In this document: positions 1 to 11,830 of the stretch, piece by piece | Layout of the letters: each line of letters opens with the position of its first letter | Numbering within the stretch: position 1 is the first letter of the stretch | Assembly: GCA_013400115.1 (NCBI GenBank) | Contig: VXBP01004066.1 | Location: forward strand, 124,001-188,000 | Source: Rhinopomastus cyanomelas | Taxonomy: Eukaryota > Chordata > Aves > Bucerotiformes > Rhinopomastidae | DNA: 64,000 bases | Reading direction: 5' to 3' | Position numbers and translations under genes: made by a program | The notes under the pieces: model-generated | Told to the model about the DNA's origin: nothing | Database searches by the model: none | The model's input: the letters and a program-made list of their open reading frames with translations, nothing else

Positions 1-3000
1 CTGGACCTCCAGAGCCCAAGGCCTCTAAGCAACAACGTGGTACCTTCAGATTCTTCACAGCATGTTTTCAGGAGCTTGATTTCAGCAGCATTTATAACGT
101 TTAGAGGATGCAACCTGAAAGCTGAAACAGCACAGAAGTTCACTCTGAATGCTGACATCTGCTTAACCTCACACCTCTATTTCTGTTCCCACTACAGCTC
201 TGACTGTCCCCGATTCTAATCGATGTCATGACCTTTCACGTTAACCCTACAATACTGAAGAACTTCAACTTCCAGTGGTGAACACCAGCGGCATCAGGAA
301 AAAAATGAAGGGGGAGAAACTAGGGGGGAAAAGAAAGAAAACTTTAAAAACAGAGAAGAAAAAAGATGAAGCCAAAAAAAGTGAGTTTGTGTATTGAACT
401 ATCAGCGTGACCCATCGTTAACCCAAACACTCTGGTTTCTGGGTTTCCTGTAGCGTCATGTGAGGAGACAACTCTTGCACCTGCTGGCTGCTCAGACTTA
501 GATTCCTGTGCTAACGGCCGGGTCGCTCCCTAAATAAGCTGCGACTACAGCTTAAAGTGCTTAAGTCAACTTCCTCGAGCAACCGCAGCACGAGAGGTTC
601 TCATGGGAAAAAATAATAAAATCAAAGTAAAAAAGAGCACGAGGCGTCAACTTTCGGTTCAGAAAACCCCAATTAAAGCTACAAATTACCAAAAGAAAGG
701 AAACTAGAAAGCTACCTGGTTAAAACACACAGTGGTAAACAGAGAGGAATAATAGGGTCACAGGTTGAAAAGTGTCTTTAACTTAGGCTTTACCTTCCCT
801 TTGAAGCACTGCTGCTTTACCCAGATTATCACAGATAACTTCTCCAAGGGTAAACAGCGTAGTATTTGTCTACAAGTGCTCAGAACAATATAACTACTTC
901 CCATCTGGGGAGAAGGCAGAAGGATTCTGTGGCACCTCACATAGCAGCTCTCCCTGCTCCCATATGTGTTTGCATCTGGGGAATAACCTCAGCAAAAAAC
1001 CCCATAATGACAAGGGATTTATTAAGACCTAACGGAGTGGTTTGCCCTGGTCCTCAGAGCTACCACATAGGGTCCTCCCCATGTGCCAGACAGTCATTGT
1101 GACTGGAAACAGCTTTAGCTATCTTCTACCAGCATCGTTCCCATAAGGTTTAACACACAGGAACAAATGGGACAGATATCCAAATATCAAACCCCTCAGC
1201 ACCAGTAGCACCAGTGCAATTTATTCATGGGCTGCATAAAACAGTTGTCGGAATACTTTAATTCTTTTTAGTACAGACAGACAAAACTTGACATAACACA
1301 TGACTATCTGATTCTGGTTTGCAGCCCACTGATCCCTCTGTACGTCCACACCGAGCTCCTGCAAAAGCTCTGCTCAGCTGCAGCTCATGGGTGCTCAGAT
1401 GGGAGTGGGTGCTCCTTTGTCTGGCTGGCAGACTTTTCCAAAGGCTCAAACTGGGATGTTTTCTTCCAGATTGCTTTTCCATCAGCAAGAGAACCCTTTC
1501 CTCACAAAGCCAAACAAACTTGTTTTCGGGTCTGACCAGAAGAGTGGTGGCTTGTAGAAGGACTTGGTAACCAGACAGTTGAGGAGTGGTAGAAGGAACC
1601 TGTGAGGTCTCAGCTCACTACAGAGCGCAGCCCACCAAACAACTGCAGGATAACAACCTAACCCAGCCCAGGGTCAAACCCATGAGTTTGTTACCACTAC
1701 CATCAACATATAAATCCCTTCTATTTCTGTGTGGAAATGGTGTTAACCTTAATAAATAACTCCTACCTCCTCTTCCCACCAAGCTGTACACTTCCATGGA
1801 TCATCACTGCCTCCCTAATGCCCTGGTGACAACCAAGATGTGGTTATGGTGCCTCAGGGTTTGTTGCTTGATTTCCACTTTTGAAGTGGGTCTGTCTGTG
1901 CTGGTACTAATTATGGGCTTGTACTTGTCATCTGAAGAATGAGGTTTTAAAAAAACCCAACAAGCAAGAGGTCGCTCAGGCAGAAGAGCAGCTCGGTTGT
2001 TTTACAGTATGGTTTGGGCAGGGACGATGCGGGAGTTTCTCAGGCACCGAGTACATTGGGTGGCCATGGATTATCCAGCTACAGCCACAGGTTTTCCTGC
2101 TTACTCACATGTTCCCCAGGCATTGAAGTTACAGAGAAACCTCAAGCTGATGTGATAAAAATTCATCTACATATGCCAAATGAGCAGGAGATAAGTGGCA
2201 GGAAGGAAAGCCCAAGTAACACCCTGCTCTGCCTGTCACAGGCACCTCCAGCCCACCATAGCCTGATCTCCACAATGCCTAGAGACACAGAGAAACAAGG
2301 GCAGATGGGCACCCAGGCTAAGGACTTGGAAGGGCCATCCCATATGGGGCTGTCCCAGCAGGGCCTCAGCACCAGTGCCCAGGCATGAAGCTCATCAAGA
2401 TGGGTCAACATCTCCTGGATGGAGAGGGATGGCTGCCCAGGGCTATACATTATGGGATATGGGGGAGGGAGGATATTTTGGGACTGCACTGAACATATTG
2501 CAGGATGTTTAGGGATGGCACCAGAGGTGGCAAAAGGGTAATTTAGAAATTAATTAGTAGAAGGAAAACATGCACCCAGTTGGCTGTTGGTACCTTTGTC
2601 TGGCTGCACCCAATTAAAAAAAAAACTATTAAATTGCAGTGGCTACTATACAAATGATTCCCTGAAACTCAGATCAAGGCAATTCATCTGGGGACAGTCA
2701 CTGAAGAGTCACAACAGAAAGAACCAAAGAGCAGATGCATTTCAGACTGGACCTCCTCATCTCTTAATTTATCCAAGGCCACAGCCCTTCAGGGATGAGA
2801 AGTGGCCATCCAACACAGTACACGGTCAGAGAAAACTCTGCCTGTGGTGGCTGCATAAATAGGAAAGGCAGCAGAGACAGGGAGAGGCAAGAGCTTCTCC
2901 CCAGATTACAGACCCAGAACCAGAGCTTCAGCTTCCAAGAACTCAGGCAACCTGGTGTCCCACATGGATTGTGGACGCAGCTCTTGTGTTGAGAGATACA

Positions 3001-3937
3001 CTACTGCAGACCTCATCGGTGTGTCTGGACAGAGGAGAAACAACAACCTCACAGCAGTGAATTTACTCTTTCCAGGAACTGAAGTTTCAGGCAGAAGAAA
3101 ATTGTGTCAGAAGGGATTATACAGCAGTGATGGTCCCTCAATATTCTTCACACCAAAACAGTCATCCATCCTTTGCTGAATAGTGTTGAAGGAATTTGTT
3201 TTGCTCTGTAAATTATGCTCCCATGCTGTTGGCTATTTTTACACCTATAGAGTCTAGTTACAAGACTGTTAAGAAAACTTCCCATTTTAAACATTAATAA
3301 ACAAAAAAACCCACAGTGCAAGAAAAAGTTACTGATCTAGACAAACATGAACCCAAAACAACAGCACCACTGCACCGCCTCACCTGCACACCTCCACACA
3401 GCAGTGATGCTCCATCTGGAAGCAATTCTTAGTCAAGAAGCTGATTTGAAGAGTTAAATATTCATTCTCTCAGACCCTGAACTCAATGTTGCGGTCCAAA
3501 ACCCTTCACCCACTAGCAAAACTGACCAGGTGAGAATCAGATTTGAGTTTGCTGTCTTCTACCAGACACAGGGTTCATTGAGTAACTGGGAACTCAGAGG
3601 GAAATCGAGCAACTGAGTGGGGAGTTGCAGAGCTATGCCTCCTTCAAGGGCAACATCTGTGTCATTCCCACCCCACGGCATTGTACTCTGCACTCTGCCT
3701 CATCACCCAGGCCTGCTTGGTTGTGTGAACTCAGGAATAAGCAGGTGGGTTTGCTTTCAGTTTTCTTGTATTACTACAGCAGAAGGATTTGGAGGAGGGT
3801 TTGCATTGTAACCGAAGGCAGTAACGCATACAGTTAGTTCTGAAGGCTTTGGGCACACATCAGCTAAACATATGCCACCTCTGTCACCCAGATTTAAGCT
3901 CAGCTGTTACTCAGTTCTTGCACAGTTACCTTCCTCA
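1..3937. other. intergenic stretch, no gene seen
   Basis: No reading frame here resembles a protein family I recognise. The short open frames are scattered over both strands and lack paired splice sites. No clear CR1 tail or tandem array is visible. The sequence is of ordinary AT/GC composition with a few short A-rich runs, for example near 300-380. By known human synteny the next upstream gene would be EPAS1 or small neighbours, but I found no exon I could assign to them. Confidence 0.5.
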
Positions 3938-4275
3938 TATAGAATCAGAGAATGCTTTAGGTTAACAAAGACCTTTAAGATCATCAAGTCCAACCATGAA
4001 CCCAGCTCTCTCAATGCCACCAGTAATCTCTGTCCCTAAGCTCCAAATCGACACAACTTGGAAACACGTCCAGGGATGGCGATTCAACCCCTCCCTGGCA
4101 GCCTGTTCCAAGGCCTGATGACTTTTTCCAGGAAGATGTTTTTTGTAATGTCCAACCTAAACTTCTCCTGCTGCAACATGAGGCCATTTTCTGTTGTTCT
4201 ATCACTTGTTACTTGTGAGAAGAGACCAACCCCATCTCTCTACTTCCTCCCTGCAGGTAGCTGTAGACAGCAAGA
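3938..4275 (-). mobile_element. CR1 LINE 3' fragment
   Basis: The plus strand starts with TATAGAATCAGAGAATG, the reverse complement of a CR1 octamer tail. It is followed by the typical diverged tail-proximal text (aagaccTTTAAGATCATCAAGTCCAACC) and by the cgtccagggatgg and cctgttccaagg blocks. The element therefore lies on the minus strand with its 3' end at about 3,938. It is a 5'-truncated, diverged copy without coding capacity. Confidence 0.8.
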
Positions 4276-4799
4276 AGGTCACACGTACAGATGGATATAC
4301 AACGGCATCACTGAGGTGTCACTAGAAACAGGTCCTACCTCACACAATCCTGACCCACTCATTTCCACTCCATGGCTGAAGTGAATCCTACAGACCCTAG
4401 AAAAGGGAGGCTGGGAAGTGATGGTGTTTAATTTTTAAGTCAACTCTTTCTCACAGCACAAGCACAAGAGGTGCAAGGCAAAATCCTACTTTGAAGTGCA
4501 TTCATTTGCCCTTCTCCTCAAAGACCAGGTTACACGGGGCTGAAGGGCTGAGTGTTCAGATGCTGTAAGTACAGCTGGGGTAAAGCCAAGGGAATGACTG
4601 ACCCTACACACTGCCTGGTACCAGAGGCTGCCAGCCAAGTGCCATTAAGCTCCAAGGTTCATCATTATCAGCCCATAACACCCAACCTGTTACATCTCAT
4701 TGTTTCATTAACACCAATCTGGAAAGCCTTGAATAAAGACAGGGAAACTGTTGCCTCAAAATCAATGCAAGATTTTCCATGTGGATCCTGAAGAGAAGG

Positions 4800-5180
4800 A
4801 AGTTTATTATGATAATTTAAGATAACGGTGATAATTTTGCTTCTGATCTCGGGCCCACTGGAGGCAGTAAACAGGCTCCCCCTCTCTTCTTCGGAAAAAG
4901 TGATTATTATTATAATTATAACTCTCCCCTGCTCATTTCTTAAATTACATTAAAGAGTTGCCCAGCCCAGAAGAAACCTGTAACGCATGTACCAAAATAT
5001 TTGCATGGCTGACAAGCTTTGCCTTTGAATCTTCATGAAAGGCCCATAATGATATTTAATGCAATTTATTTGTCATTAAAAGACAGAAGCTTTGATCCAA
5101 ATGTCTTCTGGCAACAGAGATGCAAAGAAACAAAAACTCTGGGTCTTATTTTAAAGCAACATACATTTAACCTTCATTCT
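4800..5180. other. candidate conserved non-coding block
   Basis: The block is repeat-free, AT-rich and unusually dense in homeodomain-type TAAT/ATTA cores. It holds an octamer-like ATTTGCAT at about 5,000 and TTTGCCTTTGAA and AATGATATTTAATGCAAT text nearby. That texture resembles vertebrate long-range enhancers. This is inference from composition only, because no alignment was possible. Confidence 0.2.
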
Positions 5181-5368
5181 TTTCCTTTGCTGATTAAGAA
5201 ATTTATTCTTGTGTAGGTTATAAAAATATAACAAAGAAAATCAAGATGTGAGCAAAGGAAATGCTCCAGAATACGATGAGTTAAAAAAAACCCAAAACAA
5301 TGAAAACCTCACAAAAAACCAACCCAACAGCGAAGAAACCCAAAGAAAAAACATTTGGACCAAAAATT

Positions 5369-5389
5369 CCCCCCCCCAAAAAAAAAAAA
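5369..5389. repeat. C9-A12 homopolymer junction
   Basis: Nine C residues run directly into twelve A residues within an A-rich neighbourhood (5,280-5,390). Such junctions are prone to sequencing length error. Confidence 0.9.
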
Positions 5390-7879
5390 GTGGGAGTTTG
5401 GACATTCATCTCCCAAAATTGGGCCCCCAGTGAGCAGTGAGGAGCTGCTGCTTGCCAAGCCAAGAAGGGGAGGGAGAGAACAAAAAAATAAAATAAAAAG
5501 GAAGCAAATTCTATAGGGATTATGGAATAATCCAGATAATCTAACTTCCTCCTTTTAAAGAGAACTTTGTCGGAGTGATAGCAAAGTTTCTTGGAAGTGA
5601 TGATTGCTCAAGAAGAGAGAAAATCTTTAAAGACTCTGCTAATTTGACTTTCAAACTAGTTCTGATTCCCATGAAAATGAGATGTAATAAATCACAACAC
5701 CCACAGTGGATGGAACTATCTTTCAGCCACACTTGTCTGAACTCTTCAACCCATGGGAAGTTCTAGAGCCTCCAGCCCATGGCTCCACAGCTTAGCTGAT
5801 GTACAAACCACCACTCCCTGCTTTAAACCCCAAACCCACTGAAATTCTTCATGTCCCCATATCACTGATAACAAGCAGCAGCAAATAACTCATTGTCTCC
5901 TTCCCTGTGGCATCAAGACTTGTGTCGGTTCTTTCTCAGAAGCCAAGGAAGGAAGATCCAAGCTCATTTGTTGCTGTACAGAGGCTGCCCAGTGGCTTTC
6001 ACAGCTGTTCCTGCTCCAGCCTGAACCTTCTCTAGCTCTCTTCTCCCTTTACTGATGTGGAGGAGCCCTCAGGCTCTTCTGAAGATCAGCAGCAAGGACA
6101 GCATTTGGATTTTGTACCCACATCCCCAGAGTTTGTCAGACAAATGCATTAACACCAAACCAAACGAAAAATCCATGTTTTCATTCCAAGTCATATAATT
6201 GTGAAAGAAGGTAAATCAGGTTTTTTAACCAATTATATTTATTTAAGAAAGAAGACAGTCCTAGAACAAAGTCTAGGAAGTTAACTGCTCCATTAAATGA
6301 AATTCTAGTAGTACCACCCTAGCTCAAATTATTGTTCCTAAGATCAGGCTCCCAAGTGCAAAAAGTCCCTTCTGGAAAGTCTGTTTTTCCATTTGTTTTC
6401 CAGCAACAACCAGCAGCACGTGGTTGAGTGTCCCCAGAGGTGAGCTGGGGGTTCTGTCCCCAACTGGAAGGCCAGAATTAGCTCCTGCATCAGACACTTT
6501 CCACTCCTTTCCTTAAATTCTTTGAGCTCTCCTGGGAGAGGAGCGCCAAACAGATGGGGAAGTCATGTGTGTAAAGATGTGCAGGAGGTGGGAACTGCAG
6601 CCCTCCTCCTCCCACACCGACCACTGGCTGGATCTTGCAGGAGGAACTTGTTGGTCCTGATGGACCCAGCAGGAAAGGCTTGTGGAAGTGAAATATAGCT
6701 CCACCAGAAAACCATCAGGAAGCAAAGTGCAGGCCTGAACTATGAATAGGGACAGCACCAGGACCTTAGATGTGACCCCAAACAGAGCAAACCCTGAAGA
6801 AGTCAGGCAGCTTTTCCAATAATAGGTCCAGGACTTTTGGGACAGTTTTCCAGGACAGTTGCAGCTGTGACAATGTTCACAGAAGCAGAGAGAAAGCATG
6901 CGTAGTATTAACTAAAGGTAATTTCTTTTGGTGAGGGAACCTGCTCTGGTTTCACTCAAAGGTCAGTTTTAACGGCTGCTGGTCTCCTCTGAAAGATAAA
7001 GGTTATGGGGGATGAAGGGATGAGGCAAAAAAACCCCCATCGACGCAGAAGACAGAACTGAATGAACCTCAGGAAGAAGCATCCCTATATCACACTCATT
7101 CCTGCTGGCAGAGGCTGCCACCTCTTGGGGAACAGCGTCAGAACCTGAGGAAAGAGAATGCTCCACCTTCCCCAGCAATTTCCAGCCTTGATTCTATATT
7201 TTCATGTATGGCCCCGTCAAATGGGCTTAATTTCTCAGCTAATTTCCAAGAAAAAAAATTAATTATATGCAAGAGTATCCCTGGGTTCAGTTAGTTCTTT
7301 TTCCTCTGTTTTTAAACCAGGCAAAGGTTTTTTGCAGTTTGTTTTACACTCTATTCATCTCATCTCTTGTATTTTACATCATGTGTGAAACAACAGTTAA
7401 AGGCACTGGTTTAGGATTTTAGGGTATCTTTTACCTGCAGTCTGCCATCAAAATATGTCACTGGGCTTCAAAAAGCCTCCCAAAAGCTTAATAATATATA
7501 TATTTAAAAAAGATCATTAAGAACACGGCGCTAACACAAAGCAAGATTTCTTGTGGTGTTGGGGTACTTCAGTGTTCAAATCTCTCAAAAATTCAGCAAG
7601 TGTTGGTCATCTATATCCCTTTATCTCCTTTCTACCCTTGCTAAGCACAAGCAAATGTTTTTGAAAGGTCTAATCTACCACCCATGTGTACATAGGAAAG
7701 AGGAAAAATAAAGCAAATAAAATTCACCCAGAGGCCAGTTGCCCCCTCTGGGGTGAACATGGCAGCAAGTGCCTCTAGTTATTTTGACATTTTTCTAGTG
7801 TTTCCTCCAAGTGAACAAGCATCAAAACAACAAGAACATTAAAAACCCCCAGACAAACGGATATTGGTGCTTGGAAACT

Positions 7880-7952
7880 CGATTCAGTGGCCAGGGTTGG
7901 CAGTTGGACTGGATGACTTTGGAGGTCTCTTCCCACCTTAATGATTCTATGG
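7880..7952 (+). mobile_element. CR1 3' tip
   Basis: The sequence reads ggttggcagttggactgg, then ggaggtctcttccca and ATGATTCTATGG, the normal last ~70 bp of a plus-strand CR1. A second CR1 abuts it directly. Confidence 0.85.
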
Positions 7953-8147
7953 AAGGTGACAGAGCATTGGAATAGGCTGCCCAAGGGGGGTTGTGGAGTC
8001 TCCTTCTCCGGAGATGTTTAAAAACGGCCTGGATATGTTCCTGTGTGACTTGGTCTAGGTGATCCTGCTGTGGCAGGGGGATTGGAGTAGATAATCTTTC
8101 GAGGTCACTTCCAATCCCTAATGATTATGTGTTTCTATGATTCTATG
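7953..8147 (+). mobile_element. CR1 3' fragment
   Basis: A further plus-strand CR1 end of about 195 bp starts with a diverged ggtgacagagcattggaa block. It runs through ggagtctccttctccggag and the gtgatcctgctgtggcaggggg block, and finishes with TTTCTATGATTCTATG. It belongs to the same general CR1 group as the long copies at 22.4 and 62.0 kb, whose 3' ends carry the complement of the same blocks. Confidence 0.9.
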
Positions 8148-9159
8148 CAAAGTGATGATGAGGATGACTAAAGGATTATTTTAATGAGAGAACCTGTCTG
8201 AGACCAGTGCAAGAACCAACAGCGTCCATCAGAGGGCAGGATCAGACCAAGGATGATCACAGTGACCGGCTGCTTGTATTCCACCTCTTTTCTAACCCTT
8301 TTTACTTTAAGGCTCCAAGAAACTTCACGTTTCAATAGCACCGTCCATCCAAACACCTGTAGTATTTGTCAAAACGTGTAAATTCTCAAGCTTCAAAGGG
8401 AAAGGGAGTATTATTTCATTGTACAGACGCTGTCACTTAAGGGACAACAACGTGGATTTAGTCCAATGGCAAAATCAGAGACTTACGCACACGCTGATCT
8501 TTTAACCCATCCTCAGTTCTACAGCAGTCAACAATACTTTTCCTCACTTCTGAGTTTGCCAGAGGGCAGATTGTGGTGTCAGGCCACCACACAGACCCTG
8601 CAAGACCAAATTCTACAACACAGAAGCTGCAATTCATATCAAGGTTTCTGCAAAGACAAAAGTTCTTCCAGGCTCTTGGAATTTTTTTAATCCTTATTAG
8701 GCAGCTAAACTACATCAGCTAACTTCAGCTCTCCAAGGACATGCTGGGTGGGAACAATTCACATCCTAGAAGCTGTTCACTGATACCAGTGCCCAAGACA
8801 GAACCACCAGTTGATGTAGAGGAAGTCTGGAAGGAGGAAAGGCTATGTGGTCCTGCTTCAAATCATCTGAGTGGCAAGGTTCTGGTTCATGAGGTTGAAA
8901 TGCAGAACACACACACACAGAGCAAAAAATAACCATGAGGGAGAGATTTCTTAATGGAAATTAAATGGACTGTTATTTTCCATCTGCAGAAGGAAGCAGA
9001 GAAGGACTCAACACTCCACTAGCTTCTGTGGCCAACAAGACACACAGTAAATACCAAACTACTCAAAGTTGTTGCTCAGCGTCCACACCTGGAAGATTTT
9101 TGTGGCTGGAACGACGCTTTTATGGTTGTACTAAAGCAGTAATACTGTAGAGTAGATTT
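8148..9159. other. intergenic stretch, no gene seen
   Basis: About 1 kb of unique-looking sequence with no recognisable coding exon, RNA gene or repeat. A short CA run near 8,908-8,920 is the only simple repeat. Confidence 0.45.
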
Positions 9160-9327
9160 TGGGACAAAATTCCTCCCTGTGAGGGTACTGAGGTGCTGGA
9201 ACAGGTTGCCCAGGGAGGTTGTGGCTGCACCCTCCCTGGAAGTGTTCATGGCCAGGTTGGATGGGGCTCTGGGCAACCTGGTCTGGTGAGAGGTGTCCCT
9301 GCCTAAACCATTCTGTGATTCTACAAT
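9160..9327 (+). mobile_element. CR1 3' fragment
   Basis: The fragment runs ttcctccctgtgagggtact, gctggaacaggttgcccagg, gttggatggggctctgggca, then ttctgtgattctac. This is a plus-strand CR1 3' end of the group with the ggttgcccagggaggttgtgg block. Its octamer tail is short. Confidence 0.9.
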
Positions 9328-11767
9328 GCTTTTCTTTTGGAAACCAGAACCTCTGAGGTTAGCAGAACAGCTCCCATGGTTTCCGTGGAAGCTGGATCAG
9401 CCAGCAGCACTGAGATTATCAACATGGTCAGGTCCTTTGACAAAAGCACCAGGGTAGGCCTTTACATCCTGTTCACAACATCAGAGCAACAAATGTCTCA
9501 AGAGAGACCATGACTTTAGGAAGCCAGGTGACGATTTCAGGAACCCTCCTCCAGGGTTGAGTGTTTAGAACCCCTGAAGTTGCAAGCAGAACCCAGAGGA
9601 TAATTAAAACCAGGCCTTCACTTTGTCCAGGTGAACTACGGAACAAATGGAGGAAGCTAGGTGGGAAGGCTGCCAGGTGTGAGCACTTAGCCCAGTGCTG
9701 TGAGGAACAACCACTCACTGGGATCCACCAACGCCTACTTTTCCCACCCTAGATTTGCATATTGGGGGGTCACCCCCTAACTGCAATACAATGGGGAGCC
9801 CACCTCATTCCATAAGACCTAAACCATTTTTCTCCAGCAGAGATTACGTTAAGCAAAAAATGGGTATCAGAATACTCAGCGTCTCCCCACTTGCCCCAAA
9901 CCTGGAGAACACGCACCACTCCTAGAAGGTGGCTGCTAACAAGTCAGCACTGGCCTTCAAATCAGTCCTAAAAAGACTTGCAGCAAAAGCATCCGACCTA
10001 AAACAAGAGCAAACCCTTAAACAACCAGCAGAACAGCTCCTAACTGCCACAGACACACTGCTTCATAAAATCAGGGGGACAGGAGCCCCAGTATCTGCTG
10101 CGACATGAGATGACTCTTTCTCCTCCTATCCCACTACAACTTACAAATCATTCTGCATAAATTATTATGGGGTTTTTTTGCCACACTTCTGAGATGGCAC
10201 AGGCAACAAAAAGAGTAAAAATGACACACCGTGCTCTTCAGAGCAGGAAAATGCAACAATATCACTCCTTTCAGATAAAAAAACTTCACATCACTCACCT
10301 TTGTGTGGCACAGAAGCTCTCCAAGGTTACTCTATCCCTTGCTGCTGGGGTGGCCAGTGATTTATTTCCTTTGCAATGTCACTCCCTGGGCTCTCAGCTT
10401 GCTCCTGGGAGCTGCCAACCCTACCCTGGCATGGCATGCCCTGGGCTGGGGGCTGAGGCTGGGGAGGAGCATCCCAGAGCTGCTGGCAGGTTGGTTGTTC
10501 TAGTGCAAGTGAAAGCGTTTTCACTGGGGAACGGTTACAGCTGGGGCTGGTTTGACTCACTGAGTTCTGTGAAGTGGGGATGGAGCAGTCCAGATCCCCC
10601 TTCCTGCTGCTCAGTCCATCTCCTCAGCCTTCCACTGCAGGGAAAAAAGAGGGAGGTTTTAATCAACTTTTTTACATCTATATATATATAGGTAGAGCTC
10701 AAAATGTAAAATCTGAGATCTGAAATCACCAATTCACGGAGAAAAGCCCTGTGCAAACCGGTTTTTTGCATGAAAGCTGAGCTTGCAACCTTCTAAAAAA
10801 ACCTCAAATCCCACTTTGAGGCTTCAGATATTTCTGGTCCAGAATGAAGTTACTAAACATGGAATAAGTTTGGGTTAGCGCCTTCCTTTCTTTCCAAGAT
10901 GCTCCTTTGATTTGGTGCAGCCAGATTCCTTATGGGATAATGGTAGATAAGTGCTGAGAAAATAGGTGAATTAGCAATTCCCACCCCAAGAACTAATAAA
11001 TCACAAATGGGCTGCCCCGAGCCATGAGGATTTTGACATTGTTATTTTTAGTCATCGATTTGGGGCTCTCCATGGTGGCTTCTGGAACTTTATGCTGCAG
11101 CCCCAAGGGTTAAAAAAACCTCTTTTGACTTGCTGAGGTTCTGAAATCAAACCAGCTGTACAATCCTGCCTACTTTTAGGCTTAAAATAGCTGAAACCAC
11201 TGAGTTTCCTCTGGTTTCACCCGAAACCAAAAGCTTTGCCTGCTGTCATAAAACAAGGGTATAAGGCAATGCCAGTGCTCAGGGGGGTATTTGTCACTAC
11301 AGTGAAGGGCAAGAACTGATCAAAGCTCTGTAGGACCTCAAGTAATGGGTTTCAGTGAGAGAAAATCCCAGAGCTGAAAGGAGCTTATTTACAGATCCTA
11401 AGTACTTTTTTTTTAAAAAAAGTCATAAAAAAAAGATATTAAAAAGGAGCAAAAATTAGAGGCAAAAAGTGGGCATTATGCTGCTTTCTTAAGAAATTTT
11501 TTTAACCCTGGTAAACCTTTTTGAGAATGAAAAAGGGCAAAACAGAACAGATCATGGGGTTGGGAAAGGGTTTTGCTCTGTTTTATCATTCTGAGAAAAG
11601 CTGAAGTTGATGTAGAGCAGGAAGGTTTGTGTGGCAGTTCTTGCCATATGTTGCAGAATTTTACTCTCCTTCTTTAGGTGATTTTTCCACAGTTGCAGGG
11701 ATAGCGTAAGTTGTATAACAGTTGGAACAACTGTGTAAAGACTGAGGGACGTTGATCTCTAAGGAGC
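9328..11767. other. intergenic stretch, no gene seen
   Basis: No gene recognised. The plus-strand frame of 174 codons at 10,167-10,691 is compositionally mixed, with no domain or splice context. A short TA dinucleotide run lies at 10,679-10,690, and mixed A/T homopolymers lie around 11,405-11,450. Confidence 0.45.
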
Positions 11768-11830
11768 AATCACAGAGTCTCTTTGGTTGGAAGACACCTT
11801 TCAGATCATCAAGTTCAACCCATTTTGTTT
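11768..11830 (-). mobile_element. CR1 3' tip (diverged)
   Basis: The text AATCACAGAGTCTCTTTGG, aagacacctttcagatcatc and AAGTTCAACCC matches the complement of a CR1 tail. The homology fades after about 11,830. Confidence 0.65.

Larger units (their letters stand above)
4276..7879. other. intergenic stretch, no gene seen
   Basis: No recognisable gene. The stretch includes an AT-rich, motif-dense block at 4,800-5,180 and a C9-A12 run at 5,369-5,389, both listed separately. The longest frame (minus strand, 6,513-6,899, 128 codons) has no family resemblance or splice context and is treated as chance. Confidence 0.45.

Noticed and set aside
10167..10691. Plus-strand frame of 174 codons as a possible gene
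   Set aside because: No domain, signal or splice context. It ends in TA-repeat sequence, and other frames overlap on both strands.
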